Part shown: piece by piece, positions 34,907 through 46,924 of the stretch
Position numbering within the stretch: the first letter of the stretch is position 1
Layout of the letters: each line of letters begins with the position of its first letter
Assembly (NCBI GenBank): GCA_026018925.1
Contig: JAKSZU010000004.1
Span: forward strand, 110,059,489 to 110,123,488
DNA: 64,000 nt
Direction: 5' to 3'
Source: Tupaia tana
Taxonomy: Eukaryota; Chordata; Mammalia; Scandentia; Tupaiidae
Notes under the pieces: generated by a model
Seen by the model: only the letters and a program-made list of their open reading frames with translations
Databases searched by the model: none
Told to the model about the DNA's origin: nothing
Position numbers and translations under genes: made by a program

Positions 34907-36091
34907 TACTCCCACCTCGGGGCCACCGCACTCACACACCCACTCCCACCTCGGGGCCACCGCACTCACACACCCACTCCCACCTCGGGGCCACCGCACT
35001 CACACACCCACTCCCACCTCAGGGCCACCGCACTCACACACCCACTCCCACCTCAGGGCCACCGCACTCACACACCCACACCCACCTCAGGGCCACCGCA
35101 CTCACACACCCACACCCACCTCAGGGCCACCGCACTCACACACCCACTCCCACCTCAGGGCCACCGCACTCACACACCCACTCCCACCTCAGGGCCACCG
35201 CACTCACACACCCACTCCCACCTCAGGGCCACCGCACTCACACACCCACTCCCACCTCGGGGCCACCGCACTCACACACCCACTCCCACCTCGGGGCCAC
35301 CGCACTCACACACCCACTCCCACCTCGGGGCCACCGCACTCACACACCCACTCCCACCTCGGGGCCACCGCACTCACACACCCACTCCCACCTCGGGGCC
35401 ACCGCACTCACACACCCACACCCACCTCGGGGCCACCGCACTCACACACCCACACCCACCTCAGGGCCACCGCACTCACACACCCACTCCCACCTCAGGG
35501 CCACCGCACTCACACACCCACTCCCACCTCAGGGCCACCGCACTCACACACCCACTCCCACCTCAGGGCCACCGCACTCACACACCCACTCCCACCTCAG
35601 GGCCACCGCACTCACACACCCACACCCACCTCAGGGCCACCGCACTCACACACCCACACCCACCTCAGGGCCACCGCACTCACACACCCACTCCCACCTC
35701 AGGGCCACCGCACTCACACACCCACTCCCACCTCAGGGCCACCGCACTCACACACCCACACCCACCTCAGGGCCACCGCACTCACACACCCACACCCACC
35801 TCAGGGCCACCGCACTCACACACCCACTCCCACCTCAGGGCCACCGCACTCACACACCCACTCCCACCTCAGGGCCACCGCACTTACACACCCACACCCA
35901 CCTCAGGGCCACCGCACTTACACACCCACACCCACCTCAGGGCCACCGCACTTACACACCCACACCCACCTCAGGGCCACCGCACTTACACACCCACACC
36001 CACCTCAGGGCCACCGCACTCACACACCCACTCCCACCTCAGGGCCACCGTACTTACACACCCACACCCACCTCAGGGCCACTGTACTTAT
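34907..36091. repeat. 34-bp minisatellite, 35 units
   Basis: The unit starts cactcccacctcggggccac and continues cgcactcacacacc. Unit starts fall at 34907 + 34k for k = 0 to 34 with no insertion or deletion. Three variable sites are seen: cact/caca, tcgggg/tcaggg and ctcaca/cttaca. The last unit decays into unique sequence. All three + frames are nearly open because 34 is not a multiple of 3, producing frames of about 500 codons that are artefacts. Confidence 0.97.
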
Positions 36092-36362
36092 CTGTACTTA
36101 CCCCTTACTCCCCCTGAAATTCACGAGGCCACTCCCTCTCTGTCTTCAGGGGTTCTCTCAAAGGCTCCTTGTCCATACGAGACAGCATACCTCCAAACCA
36201 TCCCTATCCCTCTGCTCTCCCTGCCCCAGTACATCGCAACTTAGACCGTTAGACCGTTACTCTGTCAGGTGTTTCCCTATCTCCCTCTTAAGAGTAGCAG
36301 GGACCTGCTTTGTTTAGACAGCTTCTAACACAAAATAAGTCCTTTAAAAACATTTGTGGAAG

Positions 36363-36630
36363 GGTCCAGTAGGTGGCATGGAGACCACGGTGCTGGATCC
36401 CACATGGATGACTGCATGGTTTGAGCCCCAGACCAATGACTTGAAAGCACACCAGGCGCGTGTGTGTGCATGCTCAACATCCGGAGAGGAAACTGGAGAA
36501 GGTATTGCAGCATGGTCGTCCTCCTGGAGGGTGGTTTCTCACTTTTCCTCTCTCTCTTTCTCTGTCTCTGTCTGTCTTTCTCTCAGGAGCACACATGCCC
36601 CATAGCAAAATGCTTTAAAAATTTTTTTTT
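36363..36630 (+). repeat. SINE, family A
   Basis: Sense copy: ggtccagtaggtggcatgga head, ccccatagcaaaatgctt end. Confidence 0.78.
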
Positions 36631-36633
36631 GTT

Positions 36634-36885
36634 GGGAACCAGCAGTTAGCGTAATGGCTATGTCGCTGGACTCCCACGTAGTTGGCCGTGGTTCGCGTCC
36701 TGGACCTGGTAGCTTAAAACTCACACCAGGCATGTGTACGTGTGTGCCCAAGATCCCGAGAGGAGAATGGAGGAGAATGGAGGAGAAGGGATTGCGGCTT
36801 TCTGTCTCTCTGTCTCTCTCTGTCTGTCTGGAGAGTGCACACACCCTATAGCGAAAATCTCTCCAAAAATAAAATTTTTGTTGTT
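36634..36885 (+). repeat. SINE, family A (young), tandem with the previous
   Basis: Sense copy: gggaaccagcagttagcgta head, an internal aatggaggaga duplication and loss of the ggccatcccccc block, ccctatagcgaaaatctctc end. Confidence 0.85.
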
Positions 36886-36889
36886 GTTG

Positions 36890-37500
36890 AATAAATGATC
36901 ATGTAAGTGATAAAATTCTCAAAGAGTTCATAATGAGAAAAAGAGGCACATAAACAGATTAATGACAATCAAACACTGATGCCTTGGTCTGTAACAAAAA
37001 TACAAAGTGCCGTTGGGATTCAGAAGATAGGGCAAAGAACTCAGCAAAGAGAAGGAGGAAGGGTTTGCCAAGATGAGCAAAGTTGACTTAGATCATAAAA
37101 GGTATTTGGGAGGTTTCTGTGAAAAAAGGAAGAAGCATCCAATATGCACAGTGTGTGGGGGTGGAACAATCTGGAATGCTGGGATGGGGGCTGAGTGGCA
37201 GAAGTGAAGCTGGAGGAGTTCCTGGGACAGAACTGGAGGGACTTCTGTCCTCACGTCGATGGTCCATCTCAGCCAGAAACACTGCCCGCCCCTTCCCAGC
37301 CTGTCACACGCCCACTTGGTCTCACTGTGTCCAACCCTTCACCCTCTGCAGCCACCCGCCTTCTCCCAAGCTGCCCCCAGGGATGGCTTCTGAAAATCAG
37401 ACCTGGTCACATCATTCCTTGCTGAAAATCTAACTTATTCATTGTTGTCATGGAGCCAAGATCAAACTCCGTACCCTGAATCCAAGGCTTTTTAAAAACA
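36890..37500. repeat. L2-like ancient sequence, probable
   Basis: Around 37390-37480, tcagacctggtcacatcatt and gatcaaactccgtaccctg resemble L2 LINE sequence. The first half resembles another L2 segment in the opposite sense. Weak. Confidence 0.35.
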
Positions 37501-37803
37501 GGCTAATAATGAAATCTTCCATTTTTAAGCTGTGGTTACTTTATTAATATCTAGAAAGGGAGCGCTGCCATTCAGTGTGAATCTGAGACTTATTTGGATT
37601 GCCTGGTCAGAGCTGGTCAACAGTCTTAAACACCTGGGAGACTCCATCTTTACCTCGACAGCTGTAGACACAATCCCACAACGGGTAATTCCAAGTAAAG
37701 AGAAATTTGGTTTGTTTTGCTTTTGCTGGTAGTTATATAGCTGTATCTATATATAGATAAAGATAGAGTTTTGATTTGGCCTCTCATTAATGAATGATTC
37801 TCT

Positions 37804-38245
37804 ACAACAGTGGTTCTTTTTTCTTTTTTGTTATAGGGCACGTGTGCTCGCCAGAGAGACAGAGACAGAGAGCGAGAATCACCCCCGGGGGTATGGCCAC
37901 GCCGCAATCCCTTCTCCTCCATTCTCCTCTCAGGATCTTGGGCACGCACACACACATACCCCGTGTGAGTTTTAAGTTGTCGGGTCCAAGACTCGAACCA
38001 TCGTTGACTAGATGGGAGTCCAATGATGTAACCATTATGCCACTGCTGGTCCCCCAACTGTGGTTCTTAAATTGCACCGTGCACCAGAATCCCTAGAGAG
38101 CTTGTTCAAACACAGATTGTGGACCCCACTCGCAGAGTCTGGGGTAGGGCTTAAGGATGTTGCGTTTCTAATGAGCTCCAAGAGGATGCCCAACTGCTCT
38201 GCTGGCAGGGGAGCACACTTGGAGAATCACAGCTGCCACAGCTGT
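37804..38245 (-). mobile_element. MER5A-like hAT transposon, split by a family A SINE
   Basis: caacagtggttct and caactgtggttcttaaattg flank the SINE as a target-site duplication. The rest (gcaccagaatccctagagag, acagattgtggaccccact, cacacttggagaatcacag) matches MER5A as I recall it. Non-autonomous; strand uncertain. Confidence 0.75.
37817..38053 (-). repeat. SINE, family A (young)
   Basis: Antisense copy inside the MER5A-like element; body close to consensus. Confidence 0.87.
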
Positions 38246-38869
38246 AGACATGCCCAGCACGATTATTTCTGACCTCATTTTATGTATCCATGGGAGAGAA
38301 ATTCAGCGAAGCAAGTCAGAGCACAGAGGTTTTAGGAAGTGGCAGATCCCACTCTCACTCTGGAGCAATCGCACAGGCAGATACTGAGATGGTGGCAACC
38401 AAACCCTGTGGCTCCCTGTGAGCACCAGCTCAGCACCGTCCTGAGGTGTGGCAAAGACCTAGAGAGGGATGCTTCCTTGGCCACGCCAGCTCTGCCTGAG
38501 GCTGACCCAGCCCACAGACCCCTCTCCTCTCAGCTTCTACACAGCGCTCACACCAGCAGACGCTCGCAGTAAACACTTCTGCCCCGCCGAACCCAAATAC
38601 TTGTGGGGTTCCACACAATTGAAAAGCACTTTCCAAATATGTTTCTTGCCATATTCTTATCTTGAATTTTTGATAGTATTTATTTCAAAGAGAAACTAAT
38701 TGCATACATGTTCTAATTTTTGACATCAGACTAAACGTTACACAAAAATAATTCAGAATTCAGAAAACCCTAGTGTCTTTTCATCCTTGAGAGATGAAAC
38801 AGGTATATTAAGTTGTCTGGCCCCAAGTTACACCCTGAGTCACTGGGTGTGGAGAGGAAGTACTTGGAG

Positions 38870-39162
38870 GTTTTTTTTTGTTTGTTTGTTTTTTGTTTGT
38901 TTGTTTGTTTGTTTGTTTTTGCTATAGGGCACATGCACTTGCTAGAGAAACAGAGAGAGGGAATGAGAGAAAAGCGAGAAATCACCCCCTAGAAGGGAAG
39001 TGGCTGCTCTGTAACCCCTGCTCCTCCATTCTCCTCTCAGGATCTTGGGCACACACGTACATGTGCCCGGTGTGAGTTTTAAGCCACCAGGTCCAGGATT
39101 CGAACAGCAGTCGACTATGTGGGAGTCCAGCGACAGAACCGTTACGTCATCTGCTGGTCCCA
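38870..39162 (-). repeat. SINE, family A with (TTTG)n tail
   Basis: Antisense copy; the poly-T tail has become a TTTG repeat (38878-38918). Head complement acgtcatctgctggtccc. Confidence 0.85.
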
Positions 39163-39418
39163 GTACTTGGTGCTCTTAAGAGTTACTTCCTGTCCCTGAA
39201 ATTGGACAGTTGCTCAATCATAGTTCCTTCACTCCCCTTGAAAAAATTACAGAAAGAAATGAAGAATGTTAAGAGCTCAAAGATAGATAAATTTTAAGAC
39301 AGAAAGCATGTCTAATAATTATTTCAATTCAGAGTACAGCAGTAAACACAAAGGCCAATGTTATTTTCTGGAAAACCAAGTTCCATGGTAAGAGTTGTTA
39401 AAAATTAGAACAAGGTTT

Positions 39419-39660
39419 GACTAGGCGACGCAGCAGCAGTGCTCTGTTTAAGTGATGCTGGAGCCACACAGAAGGGCACGGGTTTGGTTCCCCCGTGGAC
39501 CTGTCCGTGATGGGCACACACGTACACGGTCCTGGTCAGCTGTAAAGGCTGGGGGGACAGTGTGGGACGGTGTGGTGGGAGACCCTGTTGAGAGTGTTTG
39601 TCTGTGTCTCTCCTCTCCTCTCTCTCTCTCCCTCTCTCTCTCTCTCCCTCTCTTTTGTTT
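39419..39660 (+). repeat. SINE, family C
   Basis: Sense copy: tgactaggcgacgcagcagc head, cacgggtttggttcccccg, gtcagctgtaaaggctgggg, CT-rich tail. Confidence 0.72.
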
Positions 39661-39664
39661 GCTT

Positions 39665-39905
39665 TTTGCTGTTTTGTTTTGTTTTTGCCATAGGGTGCAT
39701 GTGTTTGTTGGAGAGAGTCAAAGAGACGGAAAGTGAGAAATCACCCCTCGGGGAGATGGCCATGCTACAATCCCTTCCCCTACATTCTCCTCTCAGGACT
39801 TGTGCACACATGCACACACGCCCAGCATGATTTTCAAGCCACCAAATCCAGGACTTGAGCGGAGATGGGCCATGTGGAAATTCAGCGTCTTCAATTCCAC
39901 ACCAC
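39665..39905 (-). repeat. SINE, family A
   Basis: Antisense copy abutting the CT tail of the previous one: ttgccatagggtgcatgtgt, head end diverged (cacaccaccttcctctcc). Confidence 0.7.
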
Positions 39906-40009
39906 CTTCCTCTCCGTTTTTGTCTCTGTCTCTCACATTCATGAAGGAAAAAGATGAATAAACTTTAAATAATAGTAATAAAAATAATAAATAATTGTCC
40001 CATCTGTGA

Positions 40010-40320
40010 CAGTATGTGCTACTAAAATACTGTGCTCTGCAGGGTGGAACCATATAAGAGTCCAGGTTCAATTCCCAGTCTAACCTAAAGGTTGGCTATG
40101 GCTGTGCTCACCTGTAATCCCAGAGATACTGGGAGACTGAGGGAAGATGATTGTGAACCCGAGGCTGGTCTGGGCAACACTGAGTCTCTGTCTAGGTAAG
40201 AGCTGGGTGTGATGATGTGCACCTGTGGTCCTCACTGGGCGGCTGAGGCAGGAGGACTGTGACATGGCAAAACCCTACTGAAAGAAAGGAAGGAAGGATG
40301 GACCTAGACCTAAAATCCCA
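40010..40320 (+). repeat. Composite SINE: tRNA-like head (family C type) plus two 7SL-like arms
   Basis: 40010-40082 resembles the family C head (tactaaaatactgtgctctg, ggttcaattcc). Then come two Alu-like arms: tcacctgtaatcccagagat with gtctgggcaacactgagtct, then agctgggtgtgatgatgtgc with cggctgaggcaggaggactg. Ends in GAAAG repeats. Confidence 0.65.
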
Positions 40321-40792
40321 AATTACATCAAGACAGGTTGAGATGGAGGACATGAAAAGAGACCAAACCCATGTTAAATCCCCTATTTTAATAGGGAGTG
40401 CTCCAAACATACTGTTCACCTGTGACTGCGCTGTGGTATTTCTGAGCCTCCACTGGGAGTGGGCTGCTTCTCACGTGTCCCTGACTCCACTTTCTGGACG
40501 TCTGTGGTCTCTGTGCATTTCTGTGCTGTCAGTTATCGGCCTTGGCTGAGCCTGAAATGGGTTTTAGGGACTCTGCCCTCCTCAGTGACTGAGCCACTTC
40601 TCCTGCCTACTGTCTTCATCTGTAGGTGTTTGGAAGGCCAACGGTCACCTTTAGTCTCAAACAATCACAGCCTATGTTAATAAGTGCAGAGGGCTCTTTT
40701 GTCAGTGCATAAACTCTCAAAAATTTGGCTTCTTATCTACCTGCTTCCAGGAGGCTCCAAGTATGACTAGCCACAGCTAGGCCTTCTCTATG

Positions 40793-41195
40793 TACGCACA
40801 AGGACTTCAAAAAGTTTGTGGAGGGACCAGCAGTTAGCATAATGGCTATGTTGCTGGACTCCCATGTAGTCGACCGCAGTTTGCATCCCCAACCTGGTGG
40901 CTTAAAACTCACACCGGGCACGTGTGCGTGCATGCCCAAGATCCTGAGAAGAGAATGGAGGAGAAGGGATTGCGGCGTGGCCATTCCCCCGGGAGGTGAT
41001 TTCTCGCTTTCTGTCTCTATGTCTCTCTCTGTCTGTCTGGCGAGCACATGCGCCCTATAGCAAAAACCTCTCCAAAAAAAAAAAAATTTTGTGGAAAAGT
41101 GAAATCAAAATACGTATGTATTTGGTGCACAATAAAACCTGAAATCCAAGAATAGTTTTTCATAATACATATTTTCATGTACTTCCTAGATGTGC
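40793..41195. mobile_element. Hsmar2-like mariner, split by a family A SINE
   Basis: Left end ggacttcaaaaagtttgtgg before the SINE; after it ttttgtggaaaagtgaaatc, then tttggtgcacaataaaacct and tttttcataatacatatttt. A gtgga at both junctions marks the target-site duplication. Confidence 0.65.
40823..41088 (+). repeat. SINE, family A (young)
   Basis: Sense near-consensus copy inside the Hsmar2-like element; head gggaccagcagttagcataa. Confidence 0.9.
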
Positions 41196-41227
41196 TGTGT
41201 CTCTTTGCCTTCTCACACTATGCTTCT

Positions 41228-41228
41228 T

Positions 41229-41259
<31 letters not shown>

Positions 41260-41260
41260 T
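41228..41260. repeat. (CA)n microsatellite
   Basis: CA run of about 16 units. Confidence 0.93.
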
Positions 41261-41579
41261 CACCTTCTCTGTTCCTTTCCTTCTCTCATCCCTCTCCTGC
41301 CTTGAGCTAATTGTAGTTCTTCAGCTCTGACAGATGTCAACAGTGGAGTTATTGTGCTCACCTGAAAGGATTTCCCGACACTGCTGCCCTGACTGAACCT
41401 TGACACCTTTATCAATGGGTTAAATTAAGGCTGTTCCCTTAACTTGATCCTGGCCAAATTAAAGCTGAGCTTTACTCTGTCATAGTGAGACATAATAACA
41501 CAATTTGCTTTTCAAGTTATCTCATTGATGATTTCACTGAAAGTCTCAGTTCTGCATAACCTGCAACATTAACACTTTT

Positions 41580-41832
41580 TTCTAGAGAGATTTCTTGCTA
41601 AGGGGCACATGCACTCACCCAAGGGACAGAAAGAGACAGAGAGACAGAAAGTGAGAAATTACTCCCCAGGGAGATGGCCATACCACAATCCCTTCTCCAT
41701 TTTCCTCTTGGGATTTTGAGCATGCATGCACACACACCCAGCATGAGTTTTAAGCCGCTGAATCTGGGACGTGAACCGCAGTCGACTACGTGGGAGTCCA
41801 GTGACATAACCATTATGCCATCTGCTGATCCC
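41580..41832 (-). repeat. SINE, family A
   Basis: Antisense copy; flanked by cattaacactttttcta and cattaacacttttcta, a clear target-site duplication. Confidence 0.9.
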
Positions 41833-41984
41833 TCATTAACACTTTTCTAGATTTTTGGCCTGGCAGCATCCCACCTCAAGGTTTCAGTTTCTTTGCTAGT
41901 CGGAGTAGGTCAGGTTTTGCTGCAGGTAGAAACATCCCTTAAACCTCACCAAGATTTTGCTGTTGTTGTTCTTGTTGGTTGATT

Positions 41985-42615
41985 CATTGTTGTTTAATTG
42001 ACATATAATAACTGTGCCTATTTATGTTGTAAAATGTGATTTTTCAGTACAAGAATACAATTTATAATGATTACATCAGGGTAATAAGTTTATCCATCAT
42101 TTGTCATTACTTTGTGTTGAAAACTCTCAAAATCCTCTCTTTTAGCTGAGGTATATGGTAAATTGTTACAACCATATTCACCCTTTCAGTACTTCATAAC
42201 ACTAGAAATAGTCCCTCATCTACCTGTACAGATATCATTCTATTCCCCATCCATCCCGGCCTCGAGCAGTTCTTCTTTCTCTCTTCACATCTCAGAGGTT
42301 ATCCTTTTTCAGCTTCCACATACAAGTAAGAATGTGCATATTTCTCTTTCTGTGTCTGACTTGATTTGCTTTCAATAATGCCCATCAGGCTTATCCACTT
42401 TGCCACAAAAGACAGGATTTTATCCTTTTTCATGGCTGAATAATACTGTATTGTGTGTGTGCGTGTATGTGTATTTACCACATTTCCATCCTCTCTCCTG
42501 CTGTTGACAGACCTGAGGTCGAGTCCACATCGTGGCTGTTGTGAAGGACGCTGCAGTGGACTCAGGATCAGATATCTTCACGACATGCTCATCCCCTCCC
42601 CTTCAGATCGATGCC
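41985..42615 (-). repeat. L1 3' UTR, antisense (old)
   Basis: gatttttcagtacaagaata, tcatttgtcattactttgtg, atcctttttcatggctgaat, then ctgctgttgacagacctgag: the known antisense order of an old L1 3' region. Confidence 0.7.
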
Positions 42616-42976
42616 TAGTGATGGCGTAAGCACCCAGGTTTATTGCTACCTGGGCAGGAGGGCAGGAAGACACCGCTCACCATGGCCAACGGGGGCCCAG
42701 GCCATTAGAAGCTCCCTCTCTACCCAGGCTCCCAAATCACTGAGATATGGGGAAGTAAATATGGCAAGTTGTGCACTCACCCTTTGTCACCTTCCTCAGT
42801 GTGACACCTGTCAGCATTGTTCACATCTCATTGGCCAAAACAAGTCATCGGCCACACCTCAGAGGAGAAGAGATGCTCATACAATCCCACTGCATTTCCT
42901 GGAGGGTGAGAACTGGAATTTTGTAAACTGTCCCGATGATAATGACAGAAGGATAGATGAAAGAATGCTTCTGAGG

Positions 42977-43235
42977 GACCAGAGGTGGTGTGGTGGTTAA
43001 GGCGCTGGACTCCCATGTGGTCGACTGTGGTTTGAGCCCTAGACCTGGCAGCTTGAAACCCATGCCAGGTGCATATGTGTATGTGATCAAGATCCCAGAA
43101 GGAAAACAGAGGTGAAGGGACTGCTGTGTGGCCAACGTCCCTGGGGGGCAAGTTCTCACTTTCTGTCTCTCTGAATCTCTAGCAAGCACATGCGCCCTAT
43201 AGTAAAAATCTCTCTCTCAAAAAAAAAAAAAAGGA
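42977..43235 (+). repeat. SINE, family A
   Basis: Sense copy; head ggaccagaggtggtgtggtg. Target-site duplication gatgcttctga (gaatgcttctga before). Confidence 0.87.
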
Positions 43236-43399
43236 TGCTTCTGAAAGGTTTAATCAATAAAACAAAAAACAATATACACACCTTTCTAAATGCCAGACCA
43301 GAGATAAGCAAAGAAAGCATTATTCACATAACAAAGGCAAAATATGAACACATGAAAACCATAAAACATAACAATAAAAATAAAGCCCAAACTTGTCAC

Positions 43400-43790
43400 A
43401 AAGTGGAAGAATATGGAAGATTTACTGCTGAGTGAAGCAAGCCAGGCTATGAAGGAGAGACGTTGTATGTCCCCACTTAATATATACCGAGTGTCTGCAC
43501 TCTATGAGAAACTGACTGACTAAAGGATATAGAAACACAGTAAATGGATGTAAATACCAGGTACAGTGAGTGTGGAAGAGCAGAGTCTGAGGAAGGACAT
43601 TTATAAGAAAAGTAGGCAAAGCATTAATGAGACAAAGAAATGTGGTATTATCCGTTGAAGATACTTTTATAGTTTTATCAACTGGACTAGGGAGAAATGT
43701 TCACATGTTGAAATATTCAGATTGTAAGCTAAGTAATGTGATTTAATGTAAAAGAGAAAATGAAATTTTAAAAAGTTAAAAAAAATCAGA
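43400..43790 (+). repeat. L1 3' UTR end
   Basis: Sense copy of the 3' UTR type at 6500-6900, starting near gaatatggaagatttactgc and running to the A-rich end. Confidence 0.85.
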
Positions 43791-43944
43791 ATCTCCACTG
43801 TTCTCACACATCTGCTATAAACAAGGTAGATCCCAGAAGAAAAAGAGAAAGAAAATAAACGTAATTGCGTTAAGCTCTTAAGTTGGTTGAATGAGGCCAA
43901 ATTGACAATTTAGAAGAAAAATGAAAGTGACACAAAGTTACCAG

Positions 43945-44130
43945 AGATTGGCCCACTGCGGCCCACGTACCAAGTTCAGCTCAGCCTGCCGCCTGCTTTT
44001 TATAAGTCGAGTTTTTCTGGAGCACAGATATGCCCATTAGGTCACATCTTTCAACCTATAACAGCAGAGCTGAGTCATTGTGACATAGGCTACAGTGCCC
44101 TCAAATCCTAAAATATTTACTTGGCTTTTA
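43945..44130. mobile_element. hAT (Charlie-group) type remnant, probable
   Basis: ttggcccactgcggcccacg, tttttctggagcacagatat, gctgagtcattgtgacatag, ctaaaatatttacttggctt resemble a common mammalian hAT-derived repeat I cannot name exactly. Confidence 0.5.
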
Positions 44131-44419
44131 CCAAAAAAAGAAAGAAAAAATAATGTTTACTGGCCCCCCAAGTCAAATAATAAAGAATAAGCTAGATATA
44201 TAACACAGACAGAATAAATCTGTGGCTACAATATTAGGAGTAGAAGGGAATGCTCTCTATTAAGTGTATACCAAACCCGAGTCTCAAAGAAGAGTAAAAC
44301 TGAGCTCTCAGGAGAGCCACCTACCTCTTCTACTGACAGTTCATGATATACTACATATAAAATCCTTAAGATAGAGACTGACAGGATGTCCCAAGTCAGA
44401 ACTCTTTCTTTTCTAAAAA

Positions 44420-44628
44420 ATTTTTTAAAAAAGGTTGCTGCTATAAGGCACGTGCGCTTGCCAGAAAGAGAGAGACAGAGAGACAGAAAGCGAGAAATCA
44501 CCCCCCAGGGGGGATGGCCACGCCGCAATCCCTTCTCCTCCATTCTCCTCTCAGGATCTTGGGCACGCACGCACACGCGCCCGGTGTGAGTTTAAGCCAC
44601 TGGGTCCGGGACTCGAATTCATACCTAG
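44420..44628 (-). repeat. SINE, family A, head-truncated
   Basis: Antisense copy with tail and body intact but stopping at ccgggactcgaattc: the last 70 or so bases of the head are missing and replaced by other sequence. Confidence 0.82.
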
Positions 44629-44639
44629 TTTTCATTCTC

Positions 44640-44680
44640 TGCATTATCCATGAACTTTTTGAAGACTCCTTTATGTACAC
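44640..44680. mobile_element. Hsmar2-like terminus fragment
   Basis: tccatgaactttttgaagac is the end motif of the Hsmar2-like elements above, without a visible partner. Confidence 0.4.
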
Positions 44681-45439
44681 CCCTTGGAAATGCCAACATT
44701 TGCCTGGTGACAGGCCGGGAGATTCCAAATTGTCCCCTAGGTTGCACACTGTTTTGTTCCACTGGAATCAGGCTTAAGTCTGTGCATCACCAGTCCCTTT
44801 TACAAAGCACGTTGACCTCGATAACCTAAAAGTCATCTTTGTCTTTACATAACCTCTTTGAGCCCTTCCTGGATACATCATAATACATTTGTGATTGAGT
44901 AGATAGAAATGTTATGTTAACCAACAGTTGAACAACAGTTCAAGATTTACTCTAGGATCAAGAGTACCTTGCTACTGGGAGTTTTGAAAGAGCAGGGTTT
45001 GGTCGGAACACTCTGATCCTGTCAGGACCCTACACACTCTGCAGCCGGGAAGAGGTGACTCCATGGGGCGGGGTCGCTTATTTTAAATCCCAGGAGCTCT
45101 AACCTGGGGATTTGCTAGCTGTCTTCTGTTGTGTCTCCTGTGACCATACACTCCCACTTCTTCTGATATTAAGCTTTTTGGTTTTCAACCTTATTTTATA
45201 TTGACTTAGCCTACTGCCCCTCAGTTCCAGTCTCTGTTCTCTTACCCTAATATGGCAGTTTCTCTCTTATTCCTGACAGCTTCCTTGGTTTTAATGATTT
45301 GTTTCCCAGGAACTGTATTTGGGTCACTTAAATGCAGTAATTCAACACAAAGAGCTTGCATTTCTGCTCTGGTCAAGTACCTTGCAAGGACAAAATACTA
45401 ATCCTTGTCTATAGAGGAAATAGATAGCATTTGTGGAGA

Positions 45440-45682
45440 TTTTCTGTTTGTTTATTTGTTTGTTCTAGAGCAAGTGTGCCAGAGAGAGAGAGAGAGAGAA
45501 ATCACTCCCCTGGTAATGACCATGCTGCAATCCCTTCTCTTTCATTCTTTTCCTTGGATTCTGGGCACCCACACACACACACCTGGCATGATTTTCAAGC
45601 CACTAACTGTGGGACTTGAACCACACAGTCAGCCATGTGGGGTCCAACTGCCTTTACCTCCATGCCAACTGCTGGCCCTATG
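45440..45682 (-). repeat. SINE, family A
   Basis: Antisense copy: agagcaagtgtgccagagag, caatcccttctctttcattc, catgccaactgctggccc. Confidence 0.78.
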
Positions 45683-45699
45683 CCAATTTTGAGTTGTTT

Positions 45700-45965
45700 C
45701 TGCTTTTGTTTTTGTTCTTCAGTTTTTGACATGCCTTCTCCAAAGAGACAAAGAGAGGGAAAACCAAAAATCACCCTCCGGTGGGATGGCCACAACACAA
45801 TCTCTTCTCTTCCATTCTCCTCTCAAGATTTCTGGCACACATACACACGCACGCACGCACGCACACACACACCTGGTATGTTTTCCAGGCCGCCAGGTGT
45901 TGGGCTTAAATCATGAACTCACCCTGTGGAATCCAAACACCTTAACTACTACACCACCTGGCTGA
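45700..45965 (-). repeat. SINE, family A with (CGCA)n expansion
   Basis: Antisense copy with a CACG/CGCA expansion at 45846-45871; head complement ctactacaccacctggctg. Confidence 0.78.
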
Positions 45966-46524
45966 TTTTTAAATAAAATATCTGGTTTTGACCCAATCAA
46001 TATGCTTGTCATTACAGAAGGCAAACTCTGTGGACATCATGAAATTGTTTTATGTGCTTAATTCTAAAAGCTCTTTCTCTCTTCATATTGCTATCGGCTG
46101 AAAAAATATTTGATTAATATGATATTTTGGCACCTTTGTGAAATGGGGCACTACACATTATCACCCGAGTAATGAAGAAGTCAGGGAAAAGCCAGCAGAG
46201 GGAACATGGCCGGGAATGACTGAATGGAGTCTCAGGTCACATCACAGGCCACGCTGTGTGATGGCAGGCGGCTTGCCACGACTGCCCTATTCCACGCACA
46301 AAGGAATTTACCATTTTACAAAAACAATAAATAAGACATTGTTTGGAATTAAGTCTTAAAAAACTGGCTACAAATACTAGCTCTGTCTTTGCTAGTGAAA
46401 AGTCACATTAATGGATAGATTAGCATAATGTTCCTTAGGAATATAAATAGCCCTTATTTATATTTTTAATTAAGAGGATCAAAATGAAAAGAAAGATCAC
46501 TAGACCAGAAATTCCAGGAGCATA

Positions 46525-46791
46525 AAAAAAATTTTTTTGAGAGATTTTCGCTATAGGGTGCGTGCGCTCGCCAGACAGACAGAGAGAGACATAGAGACAG
46601 AAAGCGAGAAATCACCCCCCAGGGGGAATGGTCACGCTGCAATCCCTTCTCCTCCATTCTCCTCTCGGGATCTTGGGCACGCACGCACACACGCCCATTG
46701 TGAGTTTTAAGCCACCGGGTCCGGGACGCAAACCGCGGTCGACTACGTGGGAGTCCAGCGACATAGCCATTACGCTAACTGCTGGTTCCCC
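46525..46791 (-). repeat. SINE, family A (young)
   Basis: Antisense near-consensus copy; flanked by caggagcataaaa on both sides (46515 and 46791), an excellent target-site duplication. Confidence 0.93.
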
Positions 46792-46924
46792 AGGAGCATA
46801 AAATTTTGAGTATCTCTTTTTCAAAGCAAATTCTTCAAACCTTGAGATGTTGTCTTTATTTTTTCTGTTTCTTGTACTTTGTTTTGTTATTTTATATCCT
46901 TTTTTTAGTTTGTTCATTTATATT

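Noticed and set aside
34907-36091. Regular 34-bp repeats as a CRISPR array
   Set aside because: No unique spacers; units are head-to-tail copies with three variable sites in a mammalian genome.
34727-36317. Two overlapping + frames of about 500 codons rich in His, Thr and Pro
   Set aside because: Both are produced by the 34-bp minisatellite, which is nearly stop-free in all three frames; the repeat gives the same 34-residue period in each frame.
46466-46917. Frames with [17 protein letters not shown] and similar starts at many places
   Set aside because: Translations of family A SINEs; the same peptide recurs wherever the SINE occurs.
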